Positions 1-7,839 of a stretch of 22,847 nt of DNA are shown in pieces. The stretch spans positions 1 to 22,847 of the forward strand of contig JADNEJ010000602.1 of assembly GCA_016292295.1 (NCBI GenBank). Direction: 5' to 3'. Under the pieces are notes generated by a model. It ran no database searches. It was not told the DNA's origin and was given only the letters and a program-made list of their open reading frames with translations. Each line of letters starts with the position of its first letter. The stretch's first letter is position 1. The position numbers were made by a program, and so were the translations under genes. The DNA is from Candidatus Thiodictyon intracellulare. GTDB taxonomy: Bacteria > Pseudomonadota > Gammaproteobacteria > Chromatiales > Chromatiaceae.

Positions 1-535
1 CAACCCCCTGCTCAGCGCACGCGTCGGCACCGCCGTGGCGTCACGCGCGGGGCCGGCGACCGACTGCAAAAATGGCCAAAGTCGAGTTCCAGGTCGTCAG
101 GCCGACAGGGGAGCGAGACTGGCCAGCGCGGATTCGCTGCCATTTTGGCCCACTCAATGCCGGCGTTCGTGATGAGTCGGGGTCGGTGTGCGACCCTTGC
201 CGAGCAAGACACGGCGTTGATCCGATAGGCATCGCAGAGGTTCAGTGCAGCACGGTGGGGGACGCACGGTTCGGCGAGTTCCTGTTGAGCGAGTCGATAG
301 CCGTGCATAGGATCAGTCTATCGGAATATTCGTCCGGTGCAACATGGGGTCTTGCTCAGGCCTGCCGCAATGGGGGGCAAACGCGGACGCGAGCGGGGGA
401 CAGCCCGCGGCACGCTCCCCGCTGGTGGACGTGGCCGCATTCCAAGGCGCTTGGGGTATCGCGGTTCACCGACGCCCACAGGAGCAGGAGGAGGATCGAA
501 GCCTGGGAACAGGACATCGAGTGGCCCAAGATGAG
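1..535. other. stretch without a supportable gene upstream of crtI
   Basis: Open frames occur on both strands, as expected at this GC content, but none has a family motif, a clear ribosome binding site or a continuation I recognise. The first 300 bases could be decayed coding DNA: several overlapping frames stay open and none is convincing. I see no tRNA, terminator or repeat array. A gene truncated by the left window edge cannot be excluded. Confidence 0.5.
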
Positions 536-563
536 GCGACACCAGGCCCTGCGGTGTTATACT
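536..563 (+). promoter_or_regulatory. sigma70-like promoter of crtI
   Basis: GCGACA at 536-541 (4 of 6 to TTGACA) and TATACT at 558-563 (5 of 6 to TATAAT) are separated by 16 bases. Transcription would start near 570, giving a leader of about 30 bases before the crtI start codon. The PpsR-type palindrome at 563-580 covers the end of the -10 box and the expected start point, a repressing position. Inferred from sequence only. Confidence 0.5.
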
Positions 564-580
564 GTCAGCCAGTCTTGACA
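563..580. promoter_or_regulatory. PpsR/CrtJ-type operator of crtI-crtB
   Basis: TGTCAGCCAGTCTTGACA is a perfect match to the known PpsR/CrtJ consensus TGT-N12-ACA and to its longer form TGTC-N10-GACA. It lies between the -10 box and the crtI start. A second, degenerate copy keeping only the right half (TTGACA at 601-606) follows exactly 26 bases downstream and overlaps the TTG start codon, which resembles the paired sites to which CrtJ binds cooperatively. Confidence 0.72.
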
Positions 581-600
581 CCCAGCAGAGCACATCTAAG

Positions 601-2139
601 TTGACAGTCCCGTCCCCGAGCGTCGCCCAGCCAGCCACGTCCAAGTCGCGAACGCATAAACCCTACGCGGTGATCATCGGCGGCGGCTTCGGCGGCTTGG
701 CGGCGGCGGTCCGGCTCGGGGCGCGCGGCTATCGGGTGACGGTGTTGGAACGCTTGGATGCCCCTGGGGGCCGCGCCTATGTCCACCGCCAGGACGGCTT
801 CAGCTTCGACGCGGGCCCCACCATCATTACGGCCCCTTTCTTGCTGGATGAGCTGTGGGAACTGTGCGGCAAGTGTTTCGCCGATGACGTCGAACTGCGG
901 CGGATGGAGCCCTTCTATCGCATCCGCTTCGACAACGGCGAGCATTTCGACTACAGCGGCGACCCGCAGCGCATCCGTACGGAGATCCTGCGCTTCGCCC
1001 CAGCCGACCTGGAGGGCTACGAGCGCTTCTTGAAGAAGAGCGAGGCGATCTTTCGCGTGGGCTTCGAGCAACTCGCCCACAAACCCTTCAGTTCTTTCAT
1101 GGATATGGTGCGAATCATCCCGCCAATGCTGAAGCTCCAAAGCTACCGCAGCGTCTACAGCCTGGTATCTTCCTATATCAAGGACTCGCGGATGCGGACC
1201 ATCCTGTCCTTCCACCCACTCCTGATCGGCGGCAACCCCTTCACGGTCACCTCGATCTATGCCCTGATTTCCTTCCTCGAACGAGAGTGGGGTGTGCATT
1301 CGACCATGGGCGGGACGGGCGCCATTGTGACGGGCTTGGTGGGTCTGATCGAGGGCCAGGGCAATCAGGTCCGCTGCGGCGTCGAGGTGGCGGAGATCCT
1401 GACCACCGAGCGCACCGCCCGCGGGGTGCGGCTGACGAACGGGGAGGAGATCGCCGCCGACATCGTGGTCTCCGATGCGGACCCGGCCTGGACCTACAAG
1501 CACCTCCTGCCCTCGATCAAGCGTCGATGCTGGCCCGATTGGCGCATCAAACACTCTCAGTACTCCAACGGACTCTTTGTCTGGTACTTCGGGACTCGCT
1601 GCCAGCACCCGGACGTGTTGCACCACACCATCCTCATGGGCCCACGCTACCGGGAACTGATCAAGGACATCTTCGGCCACAAGGTGCTGGCGAAGGACTT
1701 CAGCCTCTACTTGCATCGCCCCACCGCCACCGATCCGTCCGTGGCACCGCCCGGGTGCGATACCTTCTACGCCCTGGCCCCGGTCCCGCACCTGGACAGC
1801 GGCACGGACTGGAGGACCCAGGCCGAGCCCTACCGCCAAGCGGTCTGCGCCTATCTGGAGCAGAGCCTGCTGCCGGGGCTGTCCGAGAACCTGGTCACCT
1901 CCAAGGTGATGACTCCGCTCGATTTCAAACACCGGCTCCTGTCTTACAAGGGCGCCGGCTTCAGCCTGGAGCCCGTGCTCTGGCAAAGCGCCTGGTTCCG
2001 TCCCCACAATGCCAGCGAGGAGGTGCGTCACCTCTATCTGGTGGGAGCCGGGACCCATCCCGGCGCCGGTGTACCCGGCGTCATTTCATCCGCCCGTGTA
2101 CTCGATACAGTGGTGCCCGATGCGACAGCCTTCGCTTAG
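601..2139 (+). CDS. crtI: phytoene desaturase CrtI
   Basis: FAD-dependent carotenoid desaturase that introduces the double bonds turning phytoene into neurosporene or lycopene at the membrane. The 512-residue product has the N-terminal dinucleotide-binding fold (GGGFGGLAAAVRLGARGYRVTVLE, about residues 27-50), the following GGRA motif, a DAGPTII segment, and the C-terminal GAGTHPGAGVPGVISSA signature of bacterial CrtI enzymes, at normal family length. The start is TTG at 601: no ATG lies upstream of the FAD motif in frame, and this start gives about 26 residues before the fold. Only a weak AGAG box at 587-590 precedes it. The 3' end overlaps crtB by 20 bases. Control is probably by the PpsR-type site just upstream. 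A CrtD-type desaturase is the alternative; the match to CrtI and the pairing with crtB argue against it. Confidence 0.93.
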   Translation: MTVPSPSVAQPATSKSRTHKPYAVIIGGGFGGLAAAVRLGARGYRVTVLERLDAPGGRAYVHRQDGFSFDAGPTIITAPFLLDELWELCGKCFADDVELRRMEPFYRIRFDNGEHFDYSGDPQRIRTEILRFAPADLEGYERFLKKSEAIFRVGFEQLAHKPFSSFMDMVRIIPPMLKLQSYRSVYSLVSSYIKDSRMRTILSFHPLLIGGNPFTVTSIYALISFLEREWGVHSTMGGTGAIVTGLVGLIEGQGNQVRCGVEVAEILTTERTARGVRLTNGEEIAADIVVSDADPAWTYKHLLPSIKRRCWPDWRIKHSQYSNGLFVWYFGTRCQHPDVLHHTILMGPRYRELIKDIFGHKVLAKDFSLYLHRPTATDPSVAPPGCDTFYALAPVPHLDSGTDWRTQAEPYRQAVCAYLEQSLLPGLSENLVTSKVMTPLDFKHRLLSYKGAGFSLEPVLWQSAWFRPHNASEEVRHLYLVGAGTHPGAGVPGVISSARVLDTVVPDATAFA

Positions 2140-3271
2140 CCCTCGCTTCTCAACCCCCGCCGACCAGGCCGCCTGCCGCGACCTGCTCTGCGGGGGCTCA
2201 CGCTCCTTTTATACCGCGTCCCTGCTGCTGCCGCGACGGGTCTATGAGCCGGCCACGGCCCTCTATGCCTTCTGCCGCATTGCGGACGACGAGATCGATC
2301 TCGCCGACCACCCCCATGACGCAGTGATTGCGCTGCGGCAGCGCCTCGATGCGGTCTACGCCGGCCGTCCTATGCAGATTTCCGCCGACCGCGCACTCAC
2401 CGACGTGGTCCAACAGTTTGCCGTTCCCCGTACTCTATTGGATGCCCTGATCGAAGGTTTTACGTGGGATGCGGAGGGCCGCCGTTACGAGGACATCTCG
2501 TCGGTCTATGCCTATTCCGCCCGCGTCGCCGCCACCGTGGGGGCCATGATGACGCTCCTGATGGGCGTGCGCGACCCGGACCTGATCGCCCGCGCCTGTG
2601 ACCTGGGTGTGGCCATGCAACTGTCGAACATCGCCCGGGACGTGGGGGAAGACGCGGCCAACGCCCGCCTTTACCTGCCGCGCCAGTGGCTGCGCGAAGA
2701 GGGGCTGGACGCGGATGCCTGGCTGGCGCAGCCGGTCTGGAGCCCGGCCTTGGGGCGCGTGGTCTCGCGCCTGCTCGAGGCCGCCGAGGGACTGTATGCA
2801 CGTGCTGATAAAGGGATCGGCGGCCTGCCACTGCGCTGCCGGGCCGGGATCGGGGCCGCGCGTCACCTCTATGCCGAGATCGGTCATGAGGTCGGTCGTC
2901 GCGGTTGGGATTCCGTGCGCCAAAGGGCCGTCGTTTCTCCCCGCCGCAAGGCGCAGTTGCTGCCACGGGTGCTGGCCGCCGCCTTTCCTCGCCGGACTAC
3001 CTCCCTGCCGCCGCTTGCGGAGACCCTGTTTCTGGTCGAGGCGGTAAGGGCCCAGCCTCTATCGCAGCTACTCGGGTCGCAGTCGATCAAGCCCGTGTCC
3101 ATCAATCCCCCCACCGTTGCAGCCAATACGACGAAAAGCGAGAACCGCGTGTCGCGTGTCTTGGATTTGTTCGAGCGGCTGGAGGAGCGCGACCGTCAGC
3201 GCAGACAACAAGCCGCCTGGCAGCGCCCAGGCCTGTCCGCAATGTCGCCTCAGGCCGTGTCCGTCGATTAG
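2120..3271 (+). CDS. crtB: phytoene synthase CrtB
   Basis: Condenses two geranylgeranyl diphosphates to phytoene, the first committed carotenoid step. The 383-residue product shows the squalene/phytoene synthase signatures: an early SFY-ASLLLP segment, the first Asp-rich motif DDEID (residues 56-60), YSARVAATVG, and the second Asp-rich motif in NIARDVGEDAANARLYLP (D174, D178). ATG at 2120 lies inside the end of crtI, so translation is probably coupled. The frame is open further upstream, but that part only mirrors crtI. The last 50-60 residues (after SQLLGSQSIKPVS) are a polar, Arg-rich extension beyond the usual enzyme end and may be disordered. Confidence 0.94.
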   Translation: MRQPSLSPRFSTPADQAACRDLLCGGSRSFYTASLLLPRRVYEPATALYAFCRIADDEIDLADHPHDAVIALRQRLDAVYAGRPMQISADRALTDVVQQFAVPRTLLDALIEGFTWDAEGRRYEDISSVYAYSARVAATVGAMMTLLMGVRDPDLIARACDLGVAMQLSNIARDVGEDAANARLYLPRQWLREEGLDADAWLAQPVWSPALGRVVSRLLEAAEGLYARADKGIGGLPLRCRAGIGAARHLYAEIGHEVGRRGWDSVRQRAVVSPRRKAQLLPRVLAAAFPRRTTSLPPLAETLFLVEAVRAQPLSQLLGSQSIKPVSINPPTVAANTTKSENRVSRVLDLFERLEERDRQRRQQAAWQRPGLSAMSPQAVSVD

Positions 3272-3283
3272 GGTGTCGGCGGA

Positions 3284-3449
3284 ATGCTGGGGAATAACCT
3301 GTCAGACCTGATCGAACTGATGTTCGTGGTCGGTCTGCTGCTCTGGTTCTGGAAGTCCCAGACTTCGCCGCCGGCCCGGAGCGATGGACCAAGGCAAGGG
3401 CGGTGTCTCGGCCCCCGGCAACGGCGAGGCGCCCCCACCCAAGACCTAA
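3284..3449 (+). pseudogene. possible small one-helix membrane protein, frameshifted
   Basis: Twelve bases after crtB an ATG opens a frame reading MLGNNLSDLIELMFVVGLLLWFWKSQ, a short amphipathic lead followed by one hydrophobic helix. That frame then becomes low-complexity and runs on, antisense to the RuBisCO-like gene. A shift of one base near 3360 gives a basic, Pro/Gly-rich tail ending ...GNGEAPPPKT with TAA at 3447-3449, just before the hairpin at 3454. This looks like a 50-60 residue tail-anchored protein with a frameshift, either real or a sequencing error. No family recognised. It could also be chance; the ribosome binding site is poor. Confidence 0.35.
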
Positions 3450-3453
3450 GGGA

Positions 3454-3489
3454 AAGCCCCCTGTACCAGCAGGGCCGCTGCGGGGGCTT
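3454..3489. terminator. hairpin between convergent crtB and rlp
   Basis: The arms AAGCCCCC (3454-3461) and GGGGGCTT (3482-3489) pair perfectly, and the 20-base loop holds an inner stem CAGC/GCTG (3467-3470 with 3477-3480). It sits between two convergent transcription units, just past the rlp stop codon at 3496, and would form on either strand. There is no long T-tract, so a bidirectional terminator or 3'-end protecting structure is inferred rather than proven. Confidence 0.5.
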
Positions 3490-3495
3490 GAGGAC

Positions 3496-4800
3496 TCAGC
3501 CTTTGCCGCCGAAGGCGTCGATGGCTGCCCGCAATTCCTGGTGGGTCTGCGCGTACTGCTCGATCGTAACGCCGGCGACGACCGCCTCCCAGGCCTGGCG
3601 CAGGCTCGCCGCTCCGCCGGTTGGCCCCATCGGGTGGCCAAAGACTCCCCGCCCTGGGATGAATCCGAAATCGACGCTGCCGACCCGGTGGTAGACCCCC
3701 TCCAGCGTGCCCGCCCAGTCGCTCCCGCCGGGAATGGGCAGACTGCGGGCGATAGACCCCATGGGGGCCAGACAGGCGGCGACCCCGTCCAAGACCTCTG
3801 ACTCGTCCATCCCCATGCGCGCCCCGAAGCCGGGCATGACGATGGCATCCAGCCCCACCAGACGCTGGAGCTTGATGAGCACCCGCGTGTGAATTCCATA
3901 CCCGGGGAGTCGGCTCAGGGCCGCGATCATCGGGAAGTGCCCGACCAAGGGCACGCCGGTGTGCCGACTCAACATTCGCACGGCACTCAACCCAACCGGC
4001 AGGGCGTTGATCAGGAGCATATTGGCACCGTTCGCCACACTGCGATCGTGCAGATCGATCAGCCGATCGACTTCATCGGTGATGTTGGCCATGTAGCCCT
4101 TGGCGACCCCGGTTACCGCCTCGGCCCGCCGCCGCGCTTCTCCCAACAGCGCCGAGCGACGCTCTAAGTGACACCAGGGTGCGTCCGCCAGCATCTCATC
4201 GTCCTTGGCGACGTCAAGTCCGCCAAGCAAACCCTGATAGCCCAACTCCGCGAAGGGCTCCGCCGCGAGGCCGATATTGGGCTTGATCACCCCGAAGAAG
4301 ATGGGGCGGCCGTGGACGCCGAGCAGATTGCGGATGCCCTCGATACCAAATCGGGGACCGGCAAAGGCGCTGAGGAAGCCGTCCGGCATCCGCAGGTCCA
4401 GGAGTTTGATCACTGGGATACCCGGCACGAAGAACACCCCCTCGCCGGCAACCGCCGAGAGCAGGTTGGGTATGCGCGGGCCAAAATTGCCATGGGGATG
4501 GGCAATGGTTACACGACAGACGGAAACCTCGCCGGACCCGCAGTCCCGACTGGCCGCGTAGGTCGGGGTTGGACGCTGACCATCCACGCGCAGTTCAAGA
4601 ACCTTTGCCCCGAAGCGCGGCCGGTAGTCCTCGTCGATCCCGATGCGATGCCACTGGGCGGTGGATTGCTCGCTGCACAGGTGAGCAGCGGCGGTACGGG
4701 GGTCCCCGTAGCACTCAAAGGCGTAGTCGAGCTCGATGTACTGGGCAAGGTCCAAGTCATCGCGGCAGCAGAAAAAGCCTGGTAAGTCCGCCGGGGTCAT
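3496..4800 (-). CDS. rlp: RuBisCO-like protein (form IV)
   Basis: A 434-residue relative of the RuBisCO large subunit. Recognisable segments are SEQSTAQW (43-50, form I region ESSTGTW), IKPNIGL (172-178), [10 protein letters not shown] (193-202, which keeps the carbamate lysine K199 and metal ligands D201 and E202), GHFPMIA and GGSDWAGTL. Key carboxylase residues are changed: the second lysine of KPKLG is Asn175, the HRAMH segment is GHFPM, and the loop-6 lysine is missing ([10 protein letters not shown]). It should therefore not fix CO2 and instead act as an enolase or isomerase, as in other form IV proteins. It most resembles the photosynthesis-associated branch known from Chlorobium and Allochromatium. 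ATG at 4800 overlaps the yjbQ stop as ATGA, which decides the start over an upstream TTG at 4875. Substrate unknown. Confidence 0.88.
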   Translation of the reverse strand: MTPADLPGFFCCRDDLDLAQYIELDYAFECYGDPRTAAAHLCSEQSTAQWHRIGIDEDYRPRFGAKVLELRVDGQRPTPTYAASRDCGSGEVSVCRVTIAHPHGNFGPRIPNLLSAVAGEGVFFVPGIPVIKLLDLRMPDGFLSAFAGPRFGIEGIRNLLGVHGRPIFFGVIKPNIGLAAEPFAELGYQGLLGGLDVAKDDEMLADAPWCHLERRSALLGEARRRAEAVTGVAKGYMANITDEVDRLIDLHDRSVANGANMLLINALPVGLSAVRMLSRHTGVPLVGHFPMIAALSRLPGYGIHTRVLIKLQRLVGLDAIVMPGFGARMGMDESEVLDGVAACLAPMGSIARSLPIPGGSDWAGTLEGVYHRVGSVDFGFIPGRGVFGHPMGPTGGAASLRQAWEAVVAGVTIEQYAQTHQELRAAIDAFGGKG

Positions 4801-5222
4801 TGGCCGAGAAACTGCAAATGGACCTGACGTTGCGCCCGCGGGCCGTCCAGTTCCACGAAAAAGACCGATTGCCAACCACCCAGCAAAAGTTTCCCGTCCG
4901 CGAAGGGAACGGTTTCTGTGGCGTTCATCAGAAGCCCCATCAAATGGGAATGGGCGTTGTTGCGGCCGTCAACCGGCGTGCGGTTGTGCCGATAGTCGCC
5001 GTCGCGCGCGACCAACCGCGTAAGAAAATCCAGCATGTCTTGCTGCAGCTGCGGCTCATGCTCATTGAGATTGATATGGGCGGTGGTGTGGGGCGACATC
5101 AGCGTCAACAGGCCGTCACGCAGACCGACCGACTGAAACAGGCCATCCACGTCCGCAGTGATATCGAGCAACTGGATCGGCTCGGTGGTCGCAAGCCTGA
5201 GCGTGCGTGTCATGACCTTCAT
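4797..5222 (-). CDS. yjbQ: YjbQ/UPF0047 family protein
   Basis: The 141-residue product has the family hallmarks in order: [15 protein letters not shown], a D-D...YRHNRTP segment, [41 protein letters not shown], and a C-terminal beta strand. These include the conserved histidines and the LG-WQ...E-DGPR block. YjbQ of E. coli has weak thiamine-phosphate synthase activity; the physiological role is not settled. ATG at 5222 follows the idi stop by one base (TAGCATG), and ATG at 5213 is an equally possible start. The gene overlaps rlp by four bases, so idi, yjbQ and rlp look co-translated. Confidence 0.85.
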   Translation of the reverse strand: MKVMTRTLRLATTEPIQLLDITADVDGLFQSVGLRDGLLTLMSPHTTAHINLNEHEPQLQQDMLDFLTRLVARDGDYRHNRTPVDGRNNAHSHLMGLLMNATETVPFADGKLLLGGWQSVFFVELDGPRAQRQVHLQFLGQ

Positions 5223-5223
5223 G

Positions 5224-5808
5224 CTACTCGGCCGCGGCCGCATCCAAAACCCGCTCGACGATCAGTTGGAACCAGGGCGTAAAGAGATGCGGAGACTTCA
5301 CCAACCCCCGCCTCACCGCACCCACCGGGGTCCAGCGCCAGGCCCCGACTTCAGCCGGGTCGGGGCGCGGATCATCCATATAACGCCCCCGGAACACATG
5401 CAAATACTCGTGTTCTATCAGTCGGGACTCCGGGTCCTCTGCTCGATACACCAGTTGCATCTGCTCGGTCAGGGGAGTCTGGAACCCCAGTTCCTCCCCA
5501 AGACGGCGCACTGCCGCCCTTGCGGTGGCCTCCCCGGGGCGCGGATGCCCGCAGCAACTGTTTGACCAACGGCCGGCGAAGTGGTATTTCGCATCGGCGC
5601 GCCGCTGGAGCAACACCTCCTCCTTCGCATTGAAGACAAAGATAGAGAAGGCTCGATGCAGTTGACCAAGGCGGTGTACGTTGAGCTTGTCCCCATCTCC
5701 CTGGGAACGGTCATCGGCGTCGACCAGAATCACACGCTCCAAAGCGTCCTGCTGCCCGGCAGGCCCGTTACCATCGCTTATCGCATGCCGGACAATCGCT
5801 GCCTTCAA
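5224..5808 (-). CDS. idi: isopentenyl-diphosphate isomerase, type I
   Basis: Interconverts isopentenyl and dimethylallyl diphosphate, the C5 units for carotenoids and the bacteriochlorophyll tail. The 194-residue product shows LHRAFSIFVFN, QRRADAKYHFAGRWSNSCCGHP (catalytic Cys and the metal-binding CCGHP), a Nudix-like RLGEELGF helix, and EHEYLHVFRG with the catalytic Glu; W-HLFTPW lies near the end. The chosen start is TTG at 5808 because GGAGA lies eight bases upstream; the TTG at 5832 would place that box inside the gene. It lies downstream of the puf terminator and is first of the idi-yjbQ-rlp unit. No strong promoter is visible in the 68 bases before it, so read-through from puf is possible. 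Confidence 0.92.
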   Translation of the reverse strand: MKAAIVRHAISDGNGPAGQQDALERVILVDADDRSQGDGDKLNVHRLGQLHRAFSIFVFNAKEEVLLQRRADAKYHFAGRWSNSCCGHPRPGEATARAAVRRLGEELGFQTPLTEQMQLVYRAEDPESRLIEHEYLHVFRGRYMDDPRPDPAEVGAWRWTPVGAVRRGLVKSPHLFTPWFQLIVERVLDAAAAE

Positions 5809-5876
5809 GTTGTCATCTCCAAAATAGCACAAAGCCGAGCGGCCGAACTGACAAGGGAAACGGTTTCACAAAAAAA

Positions 5877-5903
5877 CCGGAGCCCCGCAAGAAGGCGCTC
5901 CGG
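5877..5903 (-). terminator. rho-independent terminator of the puf operon
   Basis: On the minus strand CCGGAGC (5903-5897) pairs with GCTCCGG (5883-5877) around a 13-base loop whose two outer pairs can extend the stem past one mismatch. The 3' arm is followed by seven T residues (5876-5870). It lies about 90 bases after the second pufA and before idi. Confidence 0.85.
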
Positions 5904-5994
5904 ATTTCAATTCGTCTGCACTGAGACCCCTAAACGGGACGGGTCGGCCGGATCGTCGCCGAGCCTGGCCGAGCGGTTCCGCGAGTCTCGTCCG

Positions 5995-6246
5995 CTACTT
6001 CTTGATCACCGCCGCGGGAGCCGGAGCTGCCACCGGGGCCGAGACCTGCGACTTGACCACCACCGGCCGGGAGATCGGCGGCTTGGCGTAGGCAGTATCG
6101 AGCCAATTGAAGTTGGCGGTGCTGAGCAGGATCAGATGGATGAGCACGGCGAGTACGGCCAGGAAGCCGAAAAGCGCGATCAGCGCGCGGCGCGGATCGA
6201 ACAGCTTCCAAATCTTGTACAGGTCTGATTGAATGGATGCGGCCAT
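5995..6246 (-). CDS. pufA2: LH1 antenna alpha subunit, second copy
   Basis: The 83-residue core light-harvesting alpha polypeptide. It shows the N-terminal [17 protein letters not shown] segment, a single membrane helix with the bacteriochlorophyll-ligating His in [12 protein letters not shown], and the periplasmic NFNWLDTAY motif. About 30 Pro/Ala/Val-rich residues follow, longer than the usual short tail. The first 53 or so residues are nearly identical to those of the alpha subunit encoded at 9763-10077, while the tails differ. AGGAG lies just upstream of the ATG. Its beta partner is encoded immediately before it, and it is the last gene of the operon. Confidence 0.95.
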   Translation of the reverse strand: MAASIQSDLYKIWKLFDPRRALIALFGFLAVLAVLIHLILLSTANFNWLDTAYAKPPISRPVVVKSQVSAPVAAPAPAAVIKK

Positions 6247-6291
6247 TGGTTTAGCTCCTAATCAGTTGGATTAACGATGACGTGCTGTAAG

Positions 6292-6441
6292 CTACAGCCA
6301 AGGCCGCCACGCCCAAGCCAGGATATGGGCAACCACCGCAACACCAACGAACGCAGTGAAGCTCGTAATGAAGACCCCGTGAAACTCCTTCGCCTCGTCG
6401 TCCGTCAGCCCCGAACAACCAATGCTCTTGTCTTCAGCCAT
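6292..6441 (-). CDS. pufB2: LH1 antenna beta subunit, second copy
   Basis: The 49-residue core antenna beta polypeptide: [20 protein letters not shown], then one membrane helix with the BChl-binding His in [16 protein letters not shown]. The [11 protein letters not shown] region supplies the conserved outer His that is expected in beta subunits. Compared with the copy at 10123-10269 the helix is identical; the N-terminus is one residue longer and the Gln before GVF is His here. GGAG lies about ten bases before the ATG. It is separated from pufA2 by 45 bases that are also similar to the pufB1-pufA1 spacer, so the whole pair is a duplication. Confidence 0.94.
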   Translation of the reverse strand: MAEDKSIGCSGLTDDEAKEFHGVFITSFTAFVGVAVVAHILAWAWRPWL

Positions 6442-6639
6442 TTGAATTACACTCCAGACATGAAGTTAGCCATAAAGGCCGTTTCCGCGCACCAGGCGCG
6501 ACCTGTAACTGCCGTGACCACCGCGGCCACGACGCCATCAAACAGATCTCTCCCCCGAGGATTCCTCGCAGTCCACAACGCACGGGCCAGATCGGCCGAC
6601 CCGCGCCCCATTTTCTGCTCACTATCGACCTCGGGGCTC

Positions 6640-6659
6640 GCCGGGGATCGCTCCCCGGC
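6640..6659 (-). promoter_or_regulatory. intercistronic RNA hairpin between pufC and pufB2
   Basis: A perfect 8-bp stem, GCCGGGGA with TCCCCGGC, closes a GCGA tetraloop when read on the minus (transcribed) strand; GCGA belongs to the very stable GNRA class. No T-tract follows, so mRNA processing or 3'-end protection of the upstream message is more likely than termination. The 246-base gap between pufC and pufB2 otherwise holds no gene and no clear promoter. Confidence 0.6.
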
Positions 6660-6687
6660 TAACCTCTATTTTACAACACTACGGCGT

Positions 6688-7839
6688 TTACATCACCCCC
6701 GCCGCTGTTCCCGGCTGCCCAGTCACCTTGGCATCGGTCGCAGCACCATCATCAACACCGGTTTGCACCGTGGCAGGAGCGGCCGCTTCCACGGCCGGGT
6801 CGTTTAGCGGACCCAGTTCCGGGTAGTCCTTCAGCATCGGAGCGGCCAGCAACGGCTTGTTGACGCCCTGATGGCAGGTCTCGCACGCGATCCTCATCGG
6901 ATCACCTAGGGGACCCTTGCGGGCCGCCGGCAGGATGGGGTTCAGCGGCATGACGAACTCCTTGTTTGCCTCGCGCACCATCCGGATTGCGTACCAAGCC
7001 TTCACCCGCTGCGGCGAACTCTGCGCCCAGTCCGCGAACTGGCGGCTGTTGTGGCAGTGGTTGCAGCCGACCCCAAGAGACTTAGAGATATACATCATCA
7101 GGGCATAGGTACCTTCACCCCTCATGGTGTTTACCGTCTTCGGCTCGACCGGAGCCATCGCTTTCGTCGGCGTGATCGCGATGGCAGTATCCTTATCGAA
7201 GTAGGTGGTCAGCGGATCGTAGGGCAACGAGGAGAAGGCCGGCACCGGCGACAGCCGGTTCTGAAGGCCAGCATATCCACTTGCACGCGGCTTCTCACCG
7301 GGATTCGTCGTCCAGACGTATTTCGGTATCGCATTGCCACGATGGCAGGTGTAACAGGTCACCCCCGAGGGGGCCACATGGGCGCCCCAGGACCGGTTCG
7401 CACGCTGGGTCATGTGGAGCATCGACCGCGCCACTACCTTCTGGTATTTGGTGTCCGCCTCCATCGCCGCGATGTCATGGCAGTAAACGCAGCCCTGACC
7501 GTCCACCCACTGATCCCTCGGCACCACCCACTCGGTGATGGCCAGCATCAGACGGGTAAACTCCGTGATCGGCACGTCACCCAGCACCTGCAGGTTTTTA
7601 TACACCGACCCGGCGGTTACAGCAACCGGCACCGCAGCCGGCTGTGGTTCCGGCGCTACATTGGCCGCTACCCGTGCCGCAAAAAACCTGGGATTGACGA
7701 AGGCATTCTGACCGACCCCCCGATAACCCAGCTGCGTGCTCTGCGGGGGGGGACGCTCACACCCCCCGACGACCACCAGGGCAAGGCCGACGGCTGCCAG
7801 TGGCAGCACCTTATGGGTTGAAAAAAACGTCGTTCTCAT
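6688..7839 (-). CDS. pufC: reaction-centre tetraheme cytochrome c subunit PufC
   Basis: The periplasmic cytochrome that re-reduces the photo-oxidised special pair. The 383-residue product has a signal peptide ending in a lipobox (VVVGG-C27), so Cys27 should be lipidated and anchor it to the membrane. Four CxxCH haem sites lie at 117-121 (CVYCH), 162-166 (CYTCH), 259-263 (CNHCH) and 319-323 (CETCH). The helices before them carry candidate Met axial ligands (for example RLMLAITEW, RSMLHM, YALMMYI). A C-terminal tail of about 35 Ala/Gly/Thr-rich residues follows the haem domain. The ATG shares one base with the pufM stop (TAATG), giving tight coupling. Confidence 0.97.
   Translation of the reverse strand: MRTTFFSTHKVLPLAAVGLALVVVGGCERPPPQSTQLGYRGVGQNAFVNPRFFAARVAANVAPEPQPAAVPVAVTAGSVYKNLQVLGDVPITEFTRLMLAITEWVVPRDQWVDGQGCVYCHDIAAMEADTKYQKVVARSMLHMTQRANRSWGAHVAPSGVTCYTCHRGNAIPKYVWTTNPGEKPRASGYAGLQNRLSPVPAFSSLPYDPLTTYFDKDTAIAITPTKAMAPVEPKTVNTMRGEGTYALMMYISKSLGVGCNHCHNSRQFADWAQSSPQRVKAWYAIRMVREANKEFVMPLNPILPAARKGPLGDPMRIACETCHQGVNKPLLAAPMLKDYPELGPLNDPAVEAAAPATVQTGVDDGAATDAKVTGQPGTAAGVM

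Noticed and set aside
72..578. 168-residue plus-strand frame upstream of crtI
   Set aside because: It runs through the crtI promoter and operator and has no recognisable domain or ribosome binding site.
565..2058. 497-residue open frame antisense to crtI, and a 346-residue frame at 1287-2327
   Set aside because: Both are codon-bias shadows of crtI and crtB in GC-rich DNA, with low-complexity translations and no family motif.
4800..4875. TTG start at 4875 for rlp
   Set aside because: It would overlap yjbQ by 79 bases; ATG at 4800 gives the ATGA junction and the expected N-terminus.
6442..6687. Extra pufBA pair or pufX-like gene between pufC and pufB2
   Set aside because: No helix-His motif or WxW terminus in any frame; only hairpins are visible.
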